Origin: Oscillospiraceae bacterium
Lineage (GTDB): Bacteria > Bacillota > Clostridia > Oscillospirales > Butyricicoccaceae
NCBI GenBank assembly: GCA_015068445.1
Contig: SVKN01000014.1
Span: forward strand, 1-40,590
Reading direction: 5' to 3'
DNA: 40,590 bases
Shown: piece by piece, positions 8,546 through 15,574 of the stretch
How the letters are laid out: every line of letters starts with the position of its first letter
Position numbering within the stretch: position 1 is the stretch's first letter
The notes under the pieces: generated by a model
Told to the model about the DNA's origin: nothing
Databases searched by the model: none
Seen by the model: only the letters and a program-made list of their open reading frames with translations
Program-made: the position numbers and the translations under genes

Positions 8546-9074
8546 TATTCAGGAGATACTCATTTCGAAAGAAGAGATCCATGAGGAAGTGAAAAAGCTC
8601 GGCGCCGCCATCTCGCGGGATTACGCCGGCAAGTGCCCGCTGGTCATGTGCGTGCTCAAGGGCGCCTTCGTCTTCATGGCCGACCTTGTCCGCGAACTGA
8701 CGATCCCCTGCACCATGGACTTTATGGCCGTCTCCAGCTACGGCTCCGGCACGGTGAGCTCCGGCCGCGTCAAGATCAACAAGGACCTCGACACGGACAT
8801 CACCGGCCGCGACGTCATCATCGTAGAGGATATCCTCGACAGCGGCGTCACCCTGTCCCACCTGATCGAGCTGCTCAAGGGCCGCAACCCCGCGTCCCTG
8901 GCCGTGTGCACGCTGCTCGACAAGCCCGAGCGCCGCAAGGCCTACGTCGCCATCGACTACAAGGGGATCAGCATCCCCGACGTCTTCGTCGTGGGCTACG
9001 GCCTCGACTACGACGAAAAATACAGGAACCTTCCCGATCTCTGTGTTCTGAAGCCGGAGATCTACACGAAATAA
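8535..9074 (+). CDS. hpt: Hypoxanthine (guanine) phosphoribosyltransferase
   Basis: 179 residues; purine salvage enzyme making IMP or GMP from hypoxanthine or guanine plus PRPP. The PRPP-binding loop VIIVEDILDSGVTLSHL lies around residues 94-110, with CVLKGAFVFMADL and an SSYGSGT flexible-loop segment before it, and PDVFVVGYGLDYDEKYRNLP near the end, which is typical of the bacterial HPRT family. Two adjacent ATGs (8535, 8538) follow GGGAGGT; the first is chosen. An in-frame GTG at 8517 lies at the 5' edge of this ribosome binding site and is unlikely to be the start. It overlaps the end of tilS and is followed after 17 bp by ftsH. Confidence 0.95.
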   Translation: MMNDIQEILISKEEIHEEVKKLGAAISRDYAGKCPLVMCVLKGAFVFMADLVRELTIPCTMDFMAVSSYGSGTVSSGRVKINKDLDTDITGRDVIIVEDILDSGVTLSHLIELLKGRNPASLAVCTLLDKPERRKAYVAIDYKGISIPDVFVVGYGLDYDEKYRNLPDLCVLKPEIYTK

Positions 9075-9091
9075 AGGAGTGAGTATCCGGT

Positions 9092-11035
9092 TTGAACAAC
9101 AGGAACAACAAGAATAACCGCTTCCGTATGCCGGGCATCGGTCTCTATCTGATCATCCTTCTGGTGGTCATGGGCACCGTGGGCGTCCTGCTGGACTTCC
9201 CCGAGGCCCAGGAGCCGGTGACCTACAGCGACGTGATCAAGCTGTTTCAGGAGGAAAAAGTCGACGCCTTCGTCATCCAGGGCAACGATCTGACCATGCA
9301 GCTCAAGGACGAGTCCCTCGTCAGCTACGAGCTGCCCGACGTCAACATCTTCTACTACGATCTGGGCGAGCTGATCACCCAGCAGCGCGATTCCGGCGTC
9401 ATCCGCATGCAGGACTTCAAGGTGGAAAAGGTGTCCTGGCTGACGGCGCTGGTGCCATATATCATCCTGTTCGCCATCCTGGGCGCCTTCTGGATCTTCT
9501 TCCTCAGCAAGCAGGGCGGCGGCGCAGGCGGCGCGATGAACTTTGGCAAGTCCCGCGCCAAGCTGGCCACCCCCGACATGAAGAAGGTCTTCTTCAAGGA
9601 TGTCGCCGGGGCCGAGGAGGAGAAGGCCGACCTGCAGGAGGTCGTGCAGTTCCTCAAGGCGCCTCAGAAGTTCCTGGAGCTGGGCGCGCGCATCCCCAAG
9701 GGCGTGCTGCTGGTGGGCCCTCCGGGCACCGGTAAAACGCTGATCGCCAAGGCTGTCGCCGGCGAGGCGGGCGTGCCCTTCTTCTCGATCTCCGGTTCCG
9801 ACTTCGTGGAGCTGTACGTCGGCGTGGGCGCGTCCCGCGTCCGCGACCTGTTCAACGAGGCGAAAAAGAACGCGCCCTCCATCGTCTTCATCGATGAGAT
9901 CGACGCCGTGGGCCGCCGCAGAGGCGCCGGTCTCGGCGGCGGGCATGACGAGCGCGAGCAGACCCTCAACCAGCTGCTGGTCGAGATGGACGGCTTCGGC
10001 AACAACTCCGGCGTCATCGTCATCGCCGCCACCAACCGCGCCGACATCCTCGATCCCGCGCTGCTGCGCCCCGGCCGCTTCGACCGCCAGATCTACATCG
10101 GTGTGCCCGACATCAAGGGGCGCAAGGAAATCCTGCAGGTCCATGCCAAGGGCAAGCCCTTCGAGCGCGACGTCTCCTTCGACGCCATCGCCAGCAAGAC
10201 CGTGGGCTTCACGGGCGCCGATCTGGAGAACCTGCTCAACGAGGCCGCCCTTCTGGCGGCCCGCGAGGACCGCTCCGCCATCGCCATGAGCGATCTGGAC
10301 AACGCGTACCTCAAGGTCATCATGGGCAACGAAAAGAAGAGCCGCGTGATCTCCGAGCACGAAAAGAAGCTCACCGCCTACCACGAGGCGGGCCACGCCC
10401 TGGTCACGAAGCTCCTGCCCTCTCAGGACCCCGTCCATCAGGTGTCCATCATCCCCCGCGGCCGCGCGGGCGGCTTCACCATGAGCCTGCCCAAGGAGGA
10501 TAAATATTACGCCTCCAAGAACGAGATGCTCGACGAGCTCGTGGTGCTGCTGGGCGGCCGCGTGGCCGAGAAGCTGGTGCTGGACGACATCTCCACCGGC
10601 GCGTCCAACGACATCGAGCGCGCCACCGAGATCGCCCGCGGCATGGTCACCAAGTACGGCATGAGCGACAAGATCGGCCCCATCAGCTTCAACTCCAACG
10701 AGGAGGTCTTCCTGGGCCGCGATTTCGCCACCACGAAGAACATGTCCGACACCACCGCTGCGCTGATCGACAGCGAGATCAAGCGCATCATCGACGAGGC
10801 CTACGAGCGCTGCTCCAAGCTGATCTCCGAGAATATGCCCATGCTCGACAAGATCGCCCAGGCGCTGCTGGAGCATGAGACCATCGGCGAAAAACACTTC
10901 GAGGCGCTGTTCAGCGATCAGCCCGTGGACTGGGATTCCATCCACGAGGCGGGCCTGCTGGAGGACGAATCGAAGGACGAAACGAAGCCGGAAGACCAGC
11001 CCGCCCCCGAGGGCGACGGCGGTCAGCCCGAATAA
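9092..11035 (+). CDS. ftsH: ATP-dependent zinc metalloprotease FtsH
   Basis: 647 residues. Membrane-anchored AAA+ protease that degrades misfolded membrane proteins and selected regulators. Two membrane helices (about 15-34 and 116-138) flank an extracytoplasmic domain; then Walker A GPPGTGKT (209-216), Walker [12 protein letters not shown], the SRH ([21 protein letters not shown]), zinc site HEAGH (431-435), and an acidic Pro-rich tail. The start is TTG, with AAAGGAG about 12 nt upstream; an ATG 36 bp further in would cut into the basic N-terminus just before the first helix and is less likely. It is last in the tilS-hpt-ftsH run and is followed by the hairpin-rich element at 11063-11336. 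Confidence 0.96.
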   Translation: MNNRNNKNNRFRMPGIGLYLIILLVVMGTVGVLLDFPEAQEPVTYSDVIKLFQEEKVDAFVIQGNDLTMQLKDESLVSYELPDVNIFYYDLGELITQQRDSGVIRMQDFKVEKVSWLTALVPYIILFAILGAFWIFFLSKQGGGAGGAMNFGKSRAKLATPDMKKVFFKDVAGAEEEKADLQEVVQFLKAPQKFLELGARIPKGVLLVGPPGTGKTLIAKAVAGEAGVPFFSISGSDFVELYVGVGASRVRDLFNEAKKNAPSIVFIDEIDAVGRRRGAGLGGGHDEREQTLNQLLVEMDGFGNNSGVIVIAATNRADILDPALLRPGRFDRQIYIGVPDIKGRKEILQVHAKGKPFERDVSFDAIASKTVGFTGADLENLLNEAALLAAREDRSAIAMSDLDNAYLKVIMGNEKKSRVISEHEKKLTAYHEAGHALVTKLLPSQDPVHQVSIIPRGRAGGFTMSLPKEDKYYASKNEMLDELVVLLGGRVAEKLVLDDISTGASNDIERATEIARGMVTKYGMSDKIGPISFNSNEEVFLGRDFATTKNMSDTTAALIDSEIKRIIDEAYERCSKLISENMPMLDKIAQALLEHETIGEKHFEALFSDQPVDWDSIHEAGLLEDESKDETKPEDQPAPEGDGGQPE

Positions 11036-11062
11036 TTATTTTATTAATTATATGAGTCATTC

Positions 11063-11086
11063 CGGGGCGGGCGATCAGCCCGCCCC
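11063..11086. repeat. Flanking hairpin repeat, left copy (terminator of ftsH)
   Basis: 24-bp unit, identical to 11313-11336. The loop reads GATCA in both copies, so they are direct and not inverted repeats. It starts 28 bases after the ftsH stop and lacks a T-tract (followed by GGAGCG), while the right copy is followed by ATTCTTATCC. Confidence 0.85.
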
Positions 11087-11223
11087 GGAGCGTGTCGATG
11101 AAAGCGACACGCTTTGTATGAAGACCGCTTCGCTGGGTCTTCCTGCGAGGTCACTCGCGCTTATCGCGTGCGGCTGTGCCGCACTTGGTCGGCGCGAGTG
11201 CTCGCCTTGCTCGCTTCAAAGGA

Positions 11224-11254
11224 GTTTTCTGGGGTCACATGTCCGCCAGAAAAC
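11224..11254 (-). repeat. Core stem-loop shared by both elements, copy 1
   Basis: 9-bp arms GTTTTCTGG / CCAGAAAAC; the loop and inner arm contain CACATGTCCGCC. The minus strand matches the orientation of copy 2 at 15386-15418. An ancestral palindrome GGCGGACATGTCCGCC between GTTTTC and GAAAAC would explain both copies. Confidence 0.75.
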
Positions 11255-11312
11255 AGATTTGTTAATAGATTCTTGTGCGCATAAACGATATCGGGCCTTT
11301 GTATGTAGTCTG

Positions 11313-11336
11313 CGGGGCGGGCGATCAGCCCGCCCC
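11313..11336. repeat. Flanking hairpin repeat, right copy
   Basis: Exact direct repeat of 11063-11086, ending 28 bases before the cca start codon. Confidence 0.85.
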
Positions 11337-11364
11337 ATTCTTATCCTTGAAAGGGAGGTGTGTG

Positions 11365-12687
11365 ATGATCCCGGAATATGTCGGCACGGCGCTTGCGCTT
11401 CTCCGCGGCGCGGGCTTTGAGGCGTACCCCGTGGGCGGGTGCGTCCGCGACCTGCTGCGCGGCGAGGAGCCCCACGACTGGGACGTGACCACCTCCGCAC
11501 AGCCTCCGGAGATCAAGGCGGTCTTCCGGGACTTCACCACCGTCGATACCGGCATCCGCCACGGCACCGTCACGGTCCTGCTGGGCGGCCGGCCGCTGGA
11601 GATCACCACCTTCCGCACCGACGGCGGCTATCTCGACCACCGTCATCCGACGTCCGTCACCTTCGTCTCCGATCTGACGGAGGACCTGCGGCGGCGTGAC
11701 TTCACGGTCAACGCCATGGCGCTGGGAGAGGGCGGGACCGTCATCGACCCCTTCGGCGGGCAGGCTGACCTGCGGGCAAGCGTCCTCCGCGCCGTGGGCG
11801 ATCCTCGCCTGAGGTTCGAGGAGGACGCGCTGCGCATCCTCCGGGCCATCCGCTTCTGCGCCAAAATGGGCTTCGATATCGAGCCCGAAACCATGCGCGC
11901 CATGGAAGAAAAGGCCTCGCTGCTGGCGCAGGTCTCCGGGGAGCGCATCTACGGTGAGCTGCAGGGCATCGTCATGGGCGATCACGCGCTGAAGGCGCTG
12001 CTCACCTGTGCGGTCCCGCTGTCCGCCGCCCTGCCCGAGATCAAAGACTCCATCGGCTTCGACCAGCGCAACCGCCACCATATCTATGATGTCTGGGAGC
12101 ACACTGCCCGAGCGCTCCAGAGCGCGCCGAAGGACCGTCTGATCCGCCTGGCGCTGCTGTTCCACGACGTTGGCAAGCCAAGGAGCTTTACAGTCGATTT
12201 TAACGGCGAGGGCCACTTTTACGCCCACGCCCGCCTCAGCGCCGAGAGCACCGAGGCGGCGCTGACCCGGCTGAAGGCCGATCGGGAGACCCGGGAGGAG
12301 GTGGTCTGGCTGGTGCGCATGCACGACCTCACCGTCACCCCCGACGAGCGCACGGCGAAGCGATTGCTGTCCCGGTACGGGCACGAGCGCACCCGCCGCC
12401 TGTTGCTGCTCAAGGAGGCTGACAACCTGGCCCAGAGCCCGGCGTACACGAACCGCGGCGAGGACGCCCGGGCGCTGCTGGCGCTGACGGAGCAGCTGGA
12501 GCGTCAGCGCCCCTGTCTGACGCTCCGGGATCTGGCCGTCCGCGGCGGCGACCTGATGGCATTGGGTTATTCCGGTCCCGCCCTGGGCGAGACGCTGCGC
12601 CGCCTGCTGGAGGACGTGCTGGAGGGCCGCTGCCCCAACGAGCGGGCCGCGCTTCTGGACAGAGTAAAGTTTTACAGTGCACAATGA
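11365..12687 (+). CDS. cca: CCA tRNA nucleotidyltransferase
   Basis: 440 residues. Adds or repairs the 3' CCA end of tRNAs. Class II nucleotidyltransferase head with VGGCVRDLLRG (23-33) and the catalytic EPHDWDVTT (D38, D40), followed by RRDFTVNAMAL, RFEEDALRILRAIRF, and an HD-type domain with LALLFHDVGKP near residues 260-270, which points to the HD-containing CCA enzymes. The ATG at 11365 with GGGAGGTG upstream is chosen; the frame is open 90 bases further, into the hairpin element, but that stretch is not gene-like. No clear promoter is visible in the 110 bases upstream, so the promoter may lie in the element or expression may come from read-through of ftsH. Confidence 0.95.
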   Translation: MIPEYVGTALALLRGAGFEAYPVGGCVRDLLRGEEPHDWDVTTSAQPPEIKAVFRDFTTVDTGIRHGTVTVLLGGRPLEITTFRTDGGYLDHRHPTSVTFVSDLTEDLRRRDFTVNAMALGEGGTVIDPFGGQADLRASVLRAVGDPRLRFEEDALRILRAIRFCAKMGFDIEPETMRAMEEKASLLAQVSGERIYGELQGIVMGDHALKALLTCAVPLSAALPEIKDSIGFDQRNRHHIYDVWEHTARALQSAPKDRLIRLALLFHDVGKPRSFTVDFNGEGHFYAHARLSAESTEAALTRLKADRETREEVVWLVRMHDLTVTPDERTAKRLLSRYGHERTRRLLLLKEADNLAQSPAYTNRGEDARALLALTEQLERQRPCLTLRDLAVRGGDLMALGYSGPALGETLRRLLEDVLEGRCPNERAALLDRVKFYSAQ

Positions 12688-12688
12688 T

Positions 12689-12726
12689 AAAACGCCTGAC
12701 AGTCGTTGAAATGTCGGGCGTTTTTT
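12689..12726 (+). terminator. Intrinsic terminator of cca
   Basis: 11-bp stem AACGCCTGACA / TGTCGGGCGTT (one G-T pair) and T6, directly after the cca stop. The promoter of the next gene is laid over it. Confidence 0.9.
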
Positions 12727-12734
12727 GATAAAAT
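12706..12734 (+). promoter_or_regulatory. Probable promoter of the dus-sigma-anti-sigma operon, overlapping the cca terminator
   Basis: TTGAAA (12706-12711), 17-nt spacer, TAAAAT (12729-12734). The -35 box lies in the terminator loop and the spacer covers the right arm and T-tract. Confidence 0.5.
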
Positions 12735-12769
12735 AACTGTAGTTGAACATTTTTCAAAGGAGCGCGGCC

Positions 12770-13756
12770 ATGGATTACTGCGGCATCCAAGTGAATAACC
12801 CCTTTTTCCTGGCCCCCATGGCCGGCGTCACCGACGCGCCCTTCCGCGCCCTGTGCGAGGAAAACGGCGCATCGCTGACCTACACCGAGATGGTCAGCGC
12901 CAAGGCCCTGGTCTATCACGACAAAAAGACCGCCGACCTGCTGCGCCTCGACGCGGACCGCCGCCCCTGCATCGCCCAGATCTTCGGGCACGAGCCTGAC
13001 GTCATGGCTGAGGCCGCCCGTCTGGCGCTGGAGATCTCCGGGGCCGAGGGCATCGATATCAACATGGGCTGTCCCGTGTCAAAGGTCGTCGGCAACGGCG
13101 ACGGCAGCGCCCTCATGCGCGACCCCGCTCAGGCGGCGGCCATCGTCACCGCCGTCAAAAAGGCCGTGCCCGTCCCTGTCACGGTCAAGTTCCGCAAGGG
13201 CTTCGAGGCGAACAGCGACACCTGCGCCTCCTTCGCCCGCGTGCTGGAGGACGCCGGGGCCGACGGTCTGTGCGTCCACGGCCGCACCCGCGCCCAGATG
13301 TATTCCGGCCAGTCCGACCGCCGCGCCGCAGCCGAAGTCAAGGCAGCTGTCCGCGTGCCCGTCGTCGCCTCAGGTGACCTCTTCACGCCCCGCCAGTGCC
13401 TCGACACCATGGCCGAGACGGGCGTGGATTTCGTCATGATCGCCCGGGGCGCCCAGGGGAACCCCTTTATTTTCGACGACTGCCTGCGCGCGCAGGCAGG
13501 GGAGACGCCTGTCCGCCGCAGGCCGGAGGACGTGGTCGACGCCATCCTGCGTCAGGCCGAAGCCCTCTGCGCCCAGAAGGGCGAGACCCGCGCCATGATC
13601 GAGTTCCGCAAGCACGGCCTGTGGTACATGGCGCGCTTTTCCGGCGTCAGGACGCTGAAGGTCCGCATGTCGGGCGTGACGCGCCTGACGGAGCTGCAGG
13701 CCATCTGCCGGGAGCTCACACAGTACCGGCTCAAGGAGGTGACGCGCGATGAATGA
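12770..13756 (+). CDS. dusB: tRNA-dihydrouridine synthase (DusB-type)
   Basis: 328 residues; FMN enzyme that reduces specific uridines in tRNA to dihydrouridine using NAD(P)H. TIM-barrel start LAPMAGVTDAPFRALC, IDINMGCPVSKVV with the catalytic Cys at 101, VTVKFRKGF, LCVHGRTRAQMYSG, VVASGDLFTP and MIARGAQGNPFIF (phosphate-binding region). Firmicutes members are usually named DusB, but the uridine position served cannot be told from the sequence. The ATG at 12770 follows AAAGGAG; the frame is open to a TTG at 12743 that has no such site. It overlaps the sigma factor gene by 8 bp. Confidence 0.93.
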   Translation: MDYCGIQVNNPFFLAPMAGVTDAPFRALCEENGASLTYTEMVSAKALVYHDKKTADLLRLDADRRPCIAQIFGHEPDVMAEAARLALEISGAEGIDINMGCPVSKVVGNGDGSALMRDPAQAAAIVTAVKKAVPVPVTVKFRKGFEANSDTCASFARVLEDAGADGLCVHGRTRAQMYSGQSDRRAAAEVKAAVRVPVVASGDLFTPRQCLDTMAETGVDFVMIARGAQGNPFIFDDCLRAQAGETPVRRRPEDVVDAILRQAEALCAQKGETRAMIEFRKHGLWYMARFSGVRTLKVRMSGVTRLTELQAICRELTQYRLKEVTRDE

Positions 13757-14339
13757 GGATTCCGCTCTGATCGCCCGCGCCAAGGCTGGCGATGAAAGGG
13801 CCTTCGAGGCGCTGGTCACCGCCTACGAAAAGAAGGTCTACGCCACGGCCTACCGCTTCCTCGGCAACGAAGCGGACGCCATGGACGCCTCGCAGGAGGT
13901 GTTCCTGCGCGTGTTCCGCTTCCTCGACAAGTTCAACGAGGCGTCCAGCTTCTCCACCTGGCTCTACCGCATCACCATCAATGTCTGCAAGGACAGCCAC
14001 AAGAAGCGCGCCGCCCGCGGCGAGCTGTCGCTGGAGGTCCCTGACGACGAAAACGGCAGCTACAGCGCCGAGATCAGCGACAGCCGCTACGATCCCGTGG
14101 AGGTCTTCGAGCAGGCGGAGCTGAGCCGCAATATCCGGGAGGGCATCGAGAGCCTGCCCGAGAATTATAAGGAAATGATCGTCATGCGCGACCTGTGCGA
14201 CATGAGCTACGAGCAGATCGCCGCCGACACGGGCCTCGAGATCGGCACGGTCAAATCCCGCATCTCCCGCGCCCGCGAACGATTGAGAAAATATCTGTTA
14301 CAAAACGGGAACAAACCGAGTTCCTTTCGGTCTAAGTAG
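13749..14339 (+). CDS. ECF-type RNA polymerase sigma factor
   Basis: 196 residues with only the sigma-2 and sigma-4 regions. Region 2: RAFEALVTAYEKKVYATAYRF and DAMDASQEVFLRVFRFLDKF, with FSTWLYRITINVCKD; region 4: LPENYKEMIVMRDLCDMSYEQIA and GTVKSRISRARERLR as the recognition helix-turn-helix. An acidic linker of about 30 residues joins them. A perfect AAGGAGGTGA precedes the ATG, which lies within the end of dus. The next gene, 18 bp on, encodes a zinc-finger anti-sigma protein, so this is a sigma/anti-sigma pair resembling the RpoE/SigW class. The target promoters and signal cannot be inferred; no ECF-like autoregulated promoter was recognised upstream. Confidence 0.93.
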   Translation: MNEDSALIARAKAGDERAFEALVTAYEKKVYATAYRFLGNEADAMDASQEVFLRVFRFLDKFNEASSFSTWLYRITINVCKDSHKKRAARGELSLEVPDDENGSYSAEISDSRYDPVEVFEQAELSRNIREGIESLPENYKEMIVMRDLCDMSYEQIAADTGLEIGTVKSRISRARERLRKYLLQNGNKPSSFRSK

Positions 14340-14357
14340 TGAAAGGAAGATCAGGGT

Positions 14358-15269
14358 ATGAAAGTGTGTAACGGATATCCGCTGCTGATCAGCCGCTTCC
14401 TCGACGGCGACCTGTCGCCGGTGGAGGAACGCGAGCTGCGCGAGCATCTGGCCTCCTGCGAGGCCTGCCGCCTCTATTATCAGCAGCTCAGCGCCATCGG
14501 CGAACAATTGCATGAAGACATTCCCTATCCCGCGAACCTGCACCGGAGCATCATGGGCGCCGTGGCGGCCGAGCGGAAAAAGGTCGTGCGGTTCCGTCCG
14601 CGCAGGCTCATCGGCGCCGTCGCGGCGGCTGTCGCCGTCTGCGTCGTGGCGGGCGTGACGGCCCGGGGCGGGCTGTTCCGCATGGGCAGCGCCAAAAGCG
14701 AAAGCGCCGCGCCCGAGACCGTGATGATGTCCATGGCCATCTCCAGCCAGGAGGAGGCGCTCGAAGCGAAGGACGCTCCCATGGAGACGATGATGGCCGA
14801 ATCGGTCGAAGCGGATGAGGTCGAGCAGAAGTCTGTCCGCATCGAGGAGCCCGCTGCCGTGTATGTCACCACTACGGCCATGGGCGCCGCCCCGTCGGGC
14901 GTTACTGTTTACGACAACGCGCGCAGGGATACCGGGACTGAGGCGACGCCCGTCGTCTCCATCGAAAACGGCGGACTGCCGCAGCTGGCGAAATCTCTCG
15001 GCCCCGCAGCCCGGGGCTACGCCTGGTGCATGGTAGCCAGCGGCTGGCTGGAGGATATGCCCGAAAACGTGGAGCTGTACGCGGGCGAGGACCTGCAGCC
15101 CGGCTCGCTGCTGCTGATCCCGCTGGACAACGACCCCTTCCTCCGGGAGCAGCTGAGCACCAGCCTTTCGGAGAGCGGCTTCACCGTGTCCCTGGACGCC
15201 ACGGGCACCTGCTTCTCCCTCGATCGTCAGGCCGACGAGGGCCTGCTGATCATCGAGCTGAAAAACTGA
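14358..15269 (+). CDS. Zinc-finger anti-sigma factor with extracytoplasmic domain
   Basis: 303 residues. The N-terminus holds the ZAS zinc motif REHLASCEACRLYY (H30-x3-C34-x2-C37, with C4 as a possible extra ligand). One membrane helix (about 84-102: LIGAVAAAVAVCVVAGVTA) separates a cytoplasmic sigma-binding part from about 200 extracytoplasmic residues: an acidic Ala/Glu/Met-rich spacer, then a compact domain from about 200 to the end (GGLPQLAKSL ... LLIIELKN). Families of this type hold the sigma factor at the membrane until proteolysis or ligand sensing. The C-terminal domain is not one I recognise. RBS AAAGGAAG. The first flanking hairpin of the 15293-15569 element lies 24 bases after the stop. 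Confidence 0.85.
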   Translation: MKVCNGYPLLISRFLDGDLSPVEERELREHLASCEACRLYYQQLSAIGEQLHEDIPYPANLHRSIMGAVAAERKKVVRFRPRRLIGAVAAAVAVCVVAGVTARGGLFRMGSAKSESAAPETVMMSMAISSQEEALEAKDAPMETMMAESVEADEVEQKSVRIEEPAAVYVTTTAMGAAPSGVTVYDNARRDTGTEATPVVSIENGGLPQLAKSLGPAARGYAWCMVASGWLEDMPENVELYAGEDLQPGSLLLIPLDNDPFLREQLSTSLSESGFTVSLDATGTCFSLDRQADEGLLIIELKN

Positions 15270-15292
15270 AAACGCACCGATATATGATAGAA

Positions 15293-15321
15293 AGGATGGC
15301 CGTTCGGCCATCCTTTCTCAG
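15293..15321. repeat. Flanking hairpin repeat, left copy (terminator of anti-sigma gene)
   Basis: With its flanks it forms a 13-bp perfect stem AGAAAGGATGGCC / GGCCATCCTTTCT, loop GTTC (15288-15317). The following sequence is CAGATTCTGG, without a T-tract. Confidence 0.85.
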
Positions 15322-15385
15322 ATTCTGGAGAGTTCGTTTTCCTTCCGAGCATCTTTACGCTCGCGCAGCGAGCGGTAATGGATCG

Positions 15386-15418
15386 GTGTTTTCGGCGGAC
15401 ATGTGCCGACGAAAACAC
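15386..15418 (+). repeat. Core stem-loop shared by both elements, copy 2
   Basis: 9-bp arms GTGTTTTCG / CGAAAACAC enclosing GCGGACATGTGCCGA. On the minus strand it contains CACATGTCCGCC followed by GAAAAC, as in copy 1. Confidence 0.75.
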
Positions 15419-15540
15419 ACCTTTCGGTCTGCAAACGTGCGAGCGTCAGCGAGTGCGCTGCAGCAGACCGGCCCGAGCAGACGGATGTTCTTCCGTCTGC
15501 GGGCCCTTACTTGTCGCAAATCCTGATTTGCGACGGGCGC

Positions 15541-15569
15541 AGGATGGTCGTTCGGCCATCCTTTCTCAG
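15541..15569. repeat. Flanking hairpin repeat, right copy
   Basis: 28 of 29 bases match 15293-15321 (C to T at position 8, which leaves a G-T pair in the stem). It is followed by TTTTTT (15570-15575), a T-tract missing after the left copy. Confidence 0.85.
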
Positions 15570-15574
15570 TTTTT

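Larger units (their letters stand above)
11063..11336. mobile_element. Terminator-associated hairpin-rich element, copy 1 (non-coding)
   Basis: No gene lies in the 329 bases between ftsH and cca. A hairpin with 9-bp arms (GGGGCGGGC / GCCCGCCCC, loop GATCA) at 11063-11086 is repeated exactly and in the same orientation at 11313-11336, 250 bp away. The interior has several strong stem-loops: 11089-11113 (AGCGTGTCG/CGACACGCT), AAGACC/GGTCTT, GCGAG/CTCGC, GTGCGGC/GCCGCAC with loop TGT, and 11224-11254 (GTTTTCTGG/CCAGAAAAC with CACATGTCC in the loop). CTTTGTATG occurs at 11112 and 11297, near both ends. There is no transposase frame. A related element lies at 15293-15569 in the opposite orientation. 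Whether it is mobile is inference. Confidence 0.55.
15293..15569. mobile_element. Terminator-associated hairpin-rich element, copy 2 (non-coding)
   Basis: The 305 bases between the anti-sigma gene and the convergent BofC-like gene hold no gene. A 29-bp unit containing the GGATGG..CCATCC hairpin (15293-15321) recurs as a direct repeat at 15541-15569 with one C/T difference, 248 bp apart. Between them are stem-loops: GCTCG/CGAGC near 15353-15375; 15386-15418 (GTGTTTTCG/CGAAAACAC); 15426-15469 (GGTCTGC/GCAGACC enclosing a GC-rich inner part); 15477-15500 (GCAGACGGA/TCCGTCTGC); 15513-15534 (GTCGCAAATC/GATTTGCGAC). Same architecture and same core palindrome as 11063-11336, reversed. No transposase frame. 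Confidence 0.55.

Noticed and set aside
9062..10945. A 627-codon minus-strand frame over ftsH
   Set aside because: Shadow; ftsH has all AAA+ and protease motifs on the plus strand.
11063..11336. CRISPR-like array in the repeated hairpins
   Set aside because: Only two repeat copies 250 bp apart with structured interior sequence; no regular spacers and no cas genes.
11275..11364. Upstream extension of cca into the hairpin element
   Set aside because: It would translate the flanking repeat; the ATG at 11365 has the ribosome binding site and begins just before the conserved head domain.
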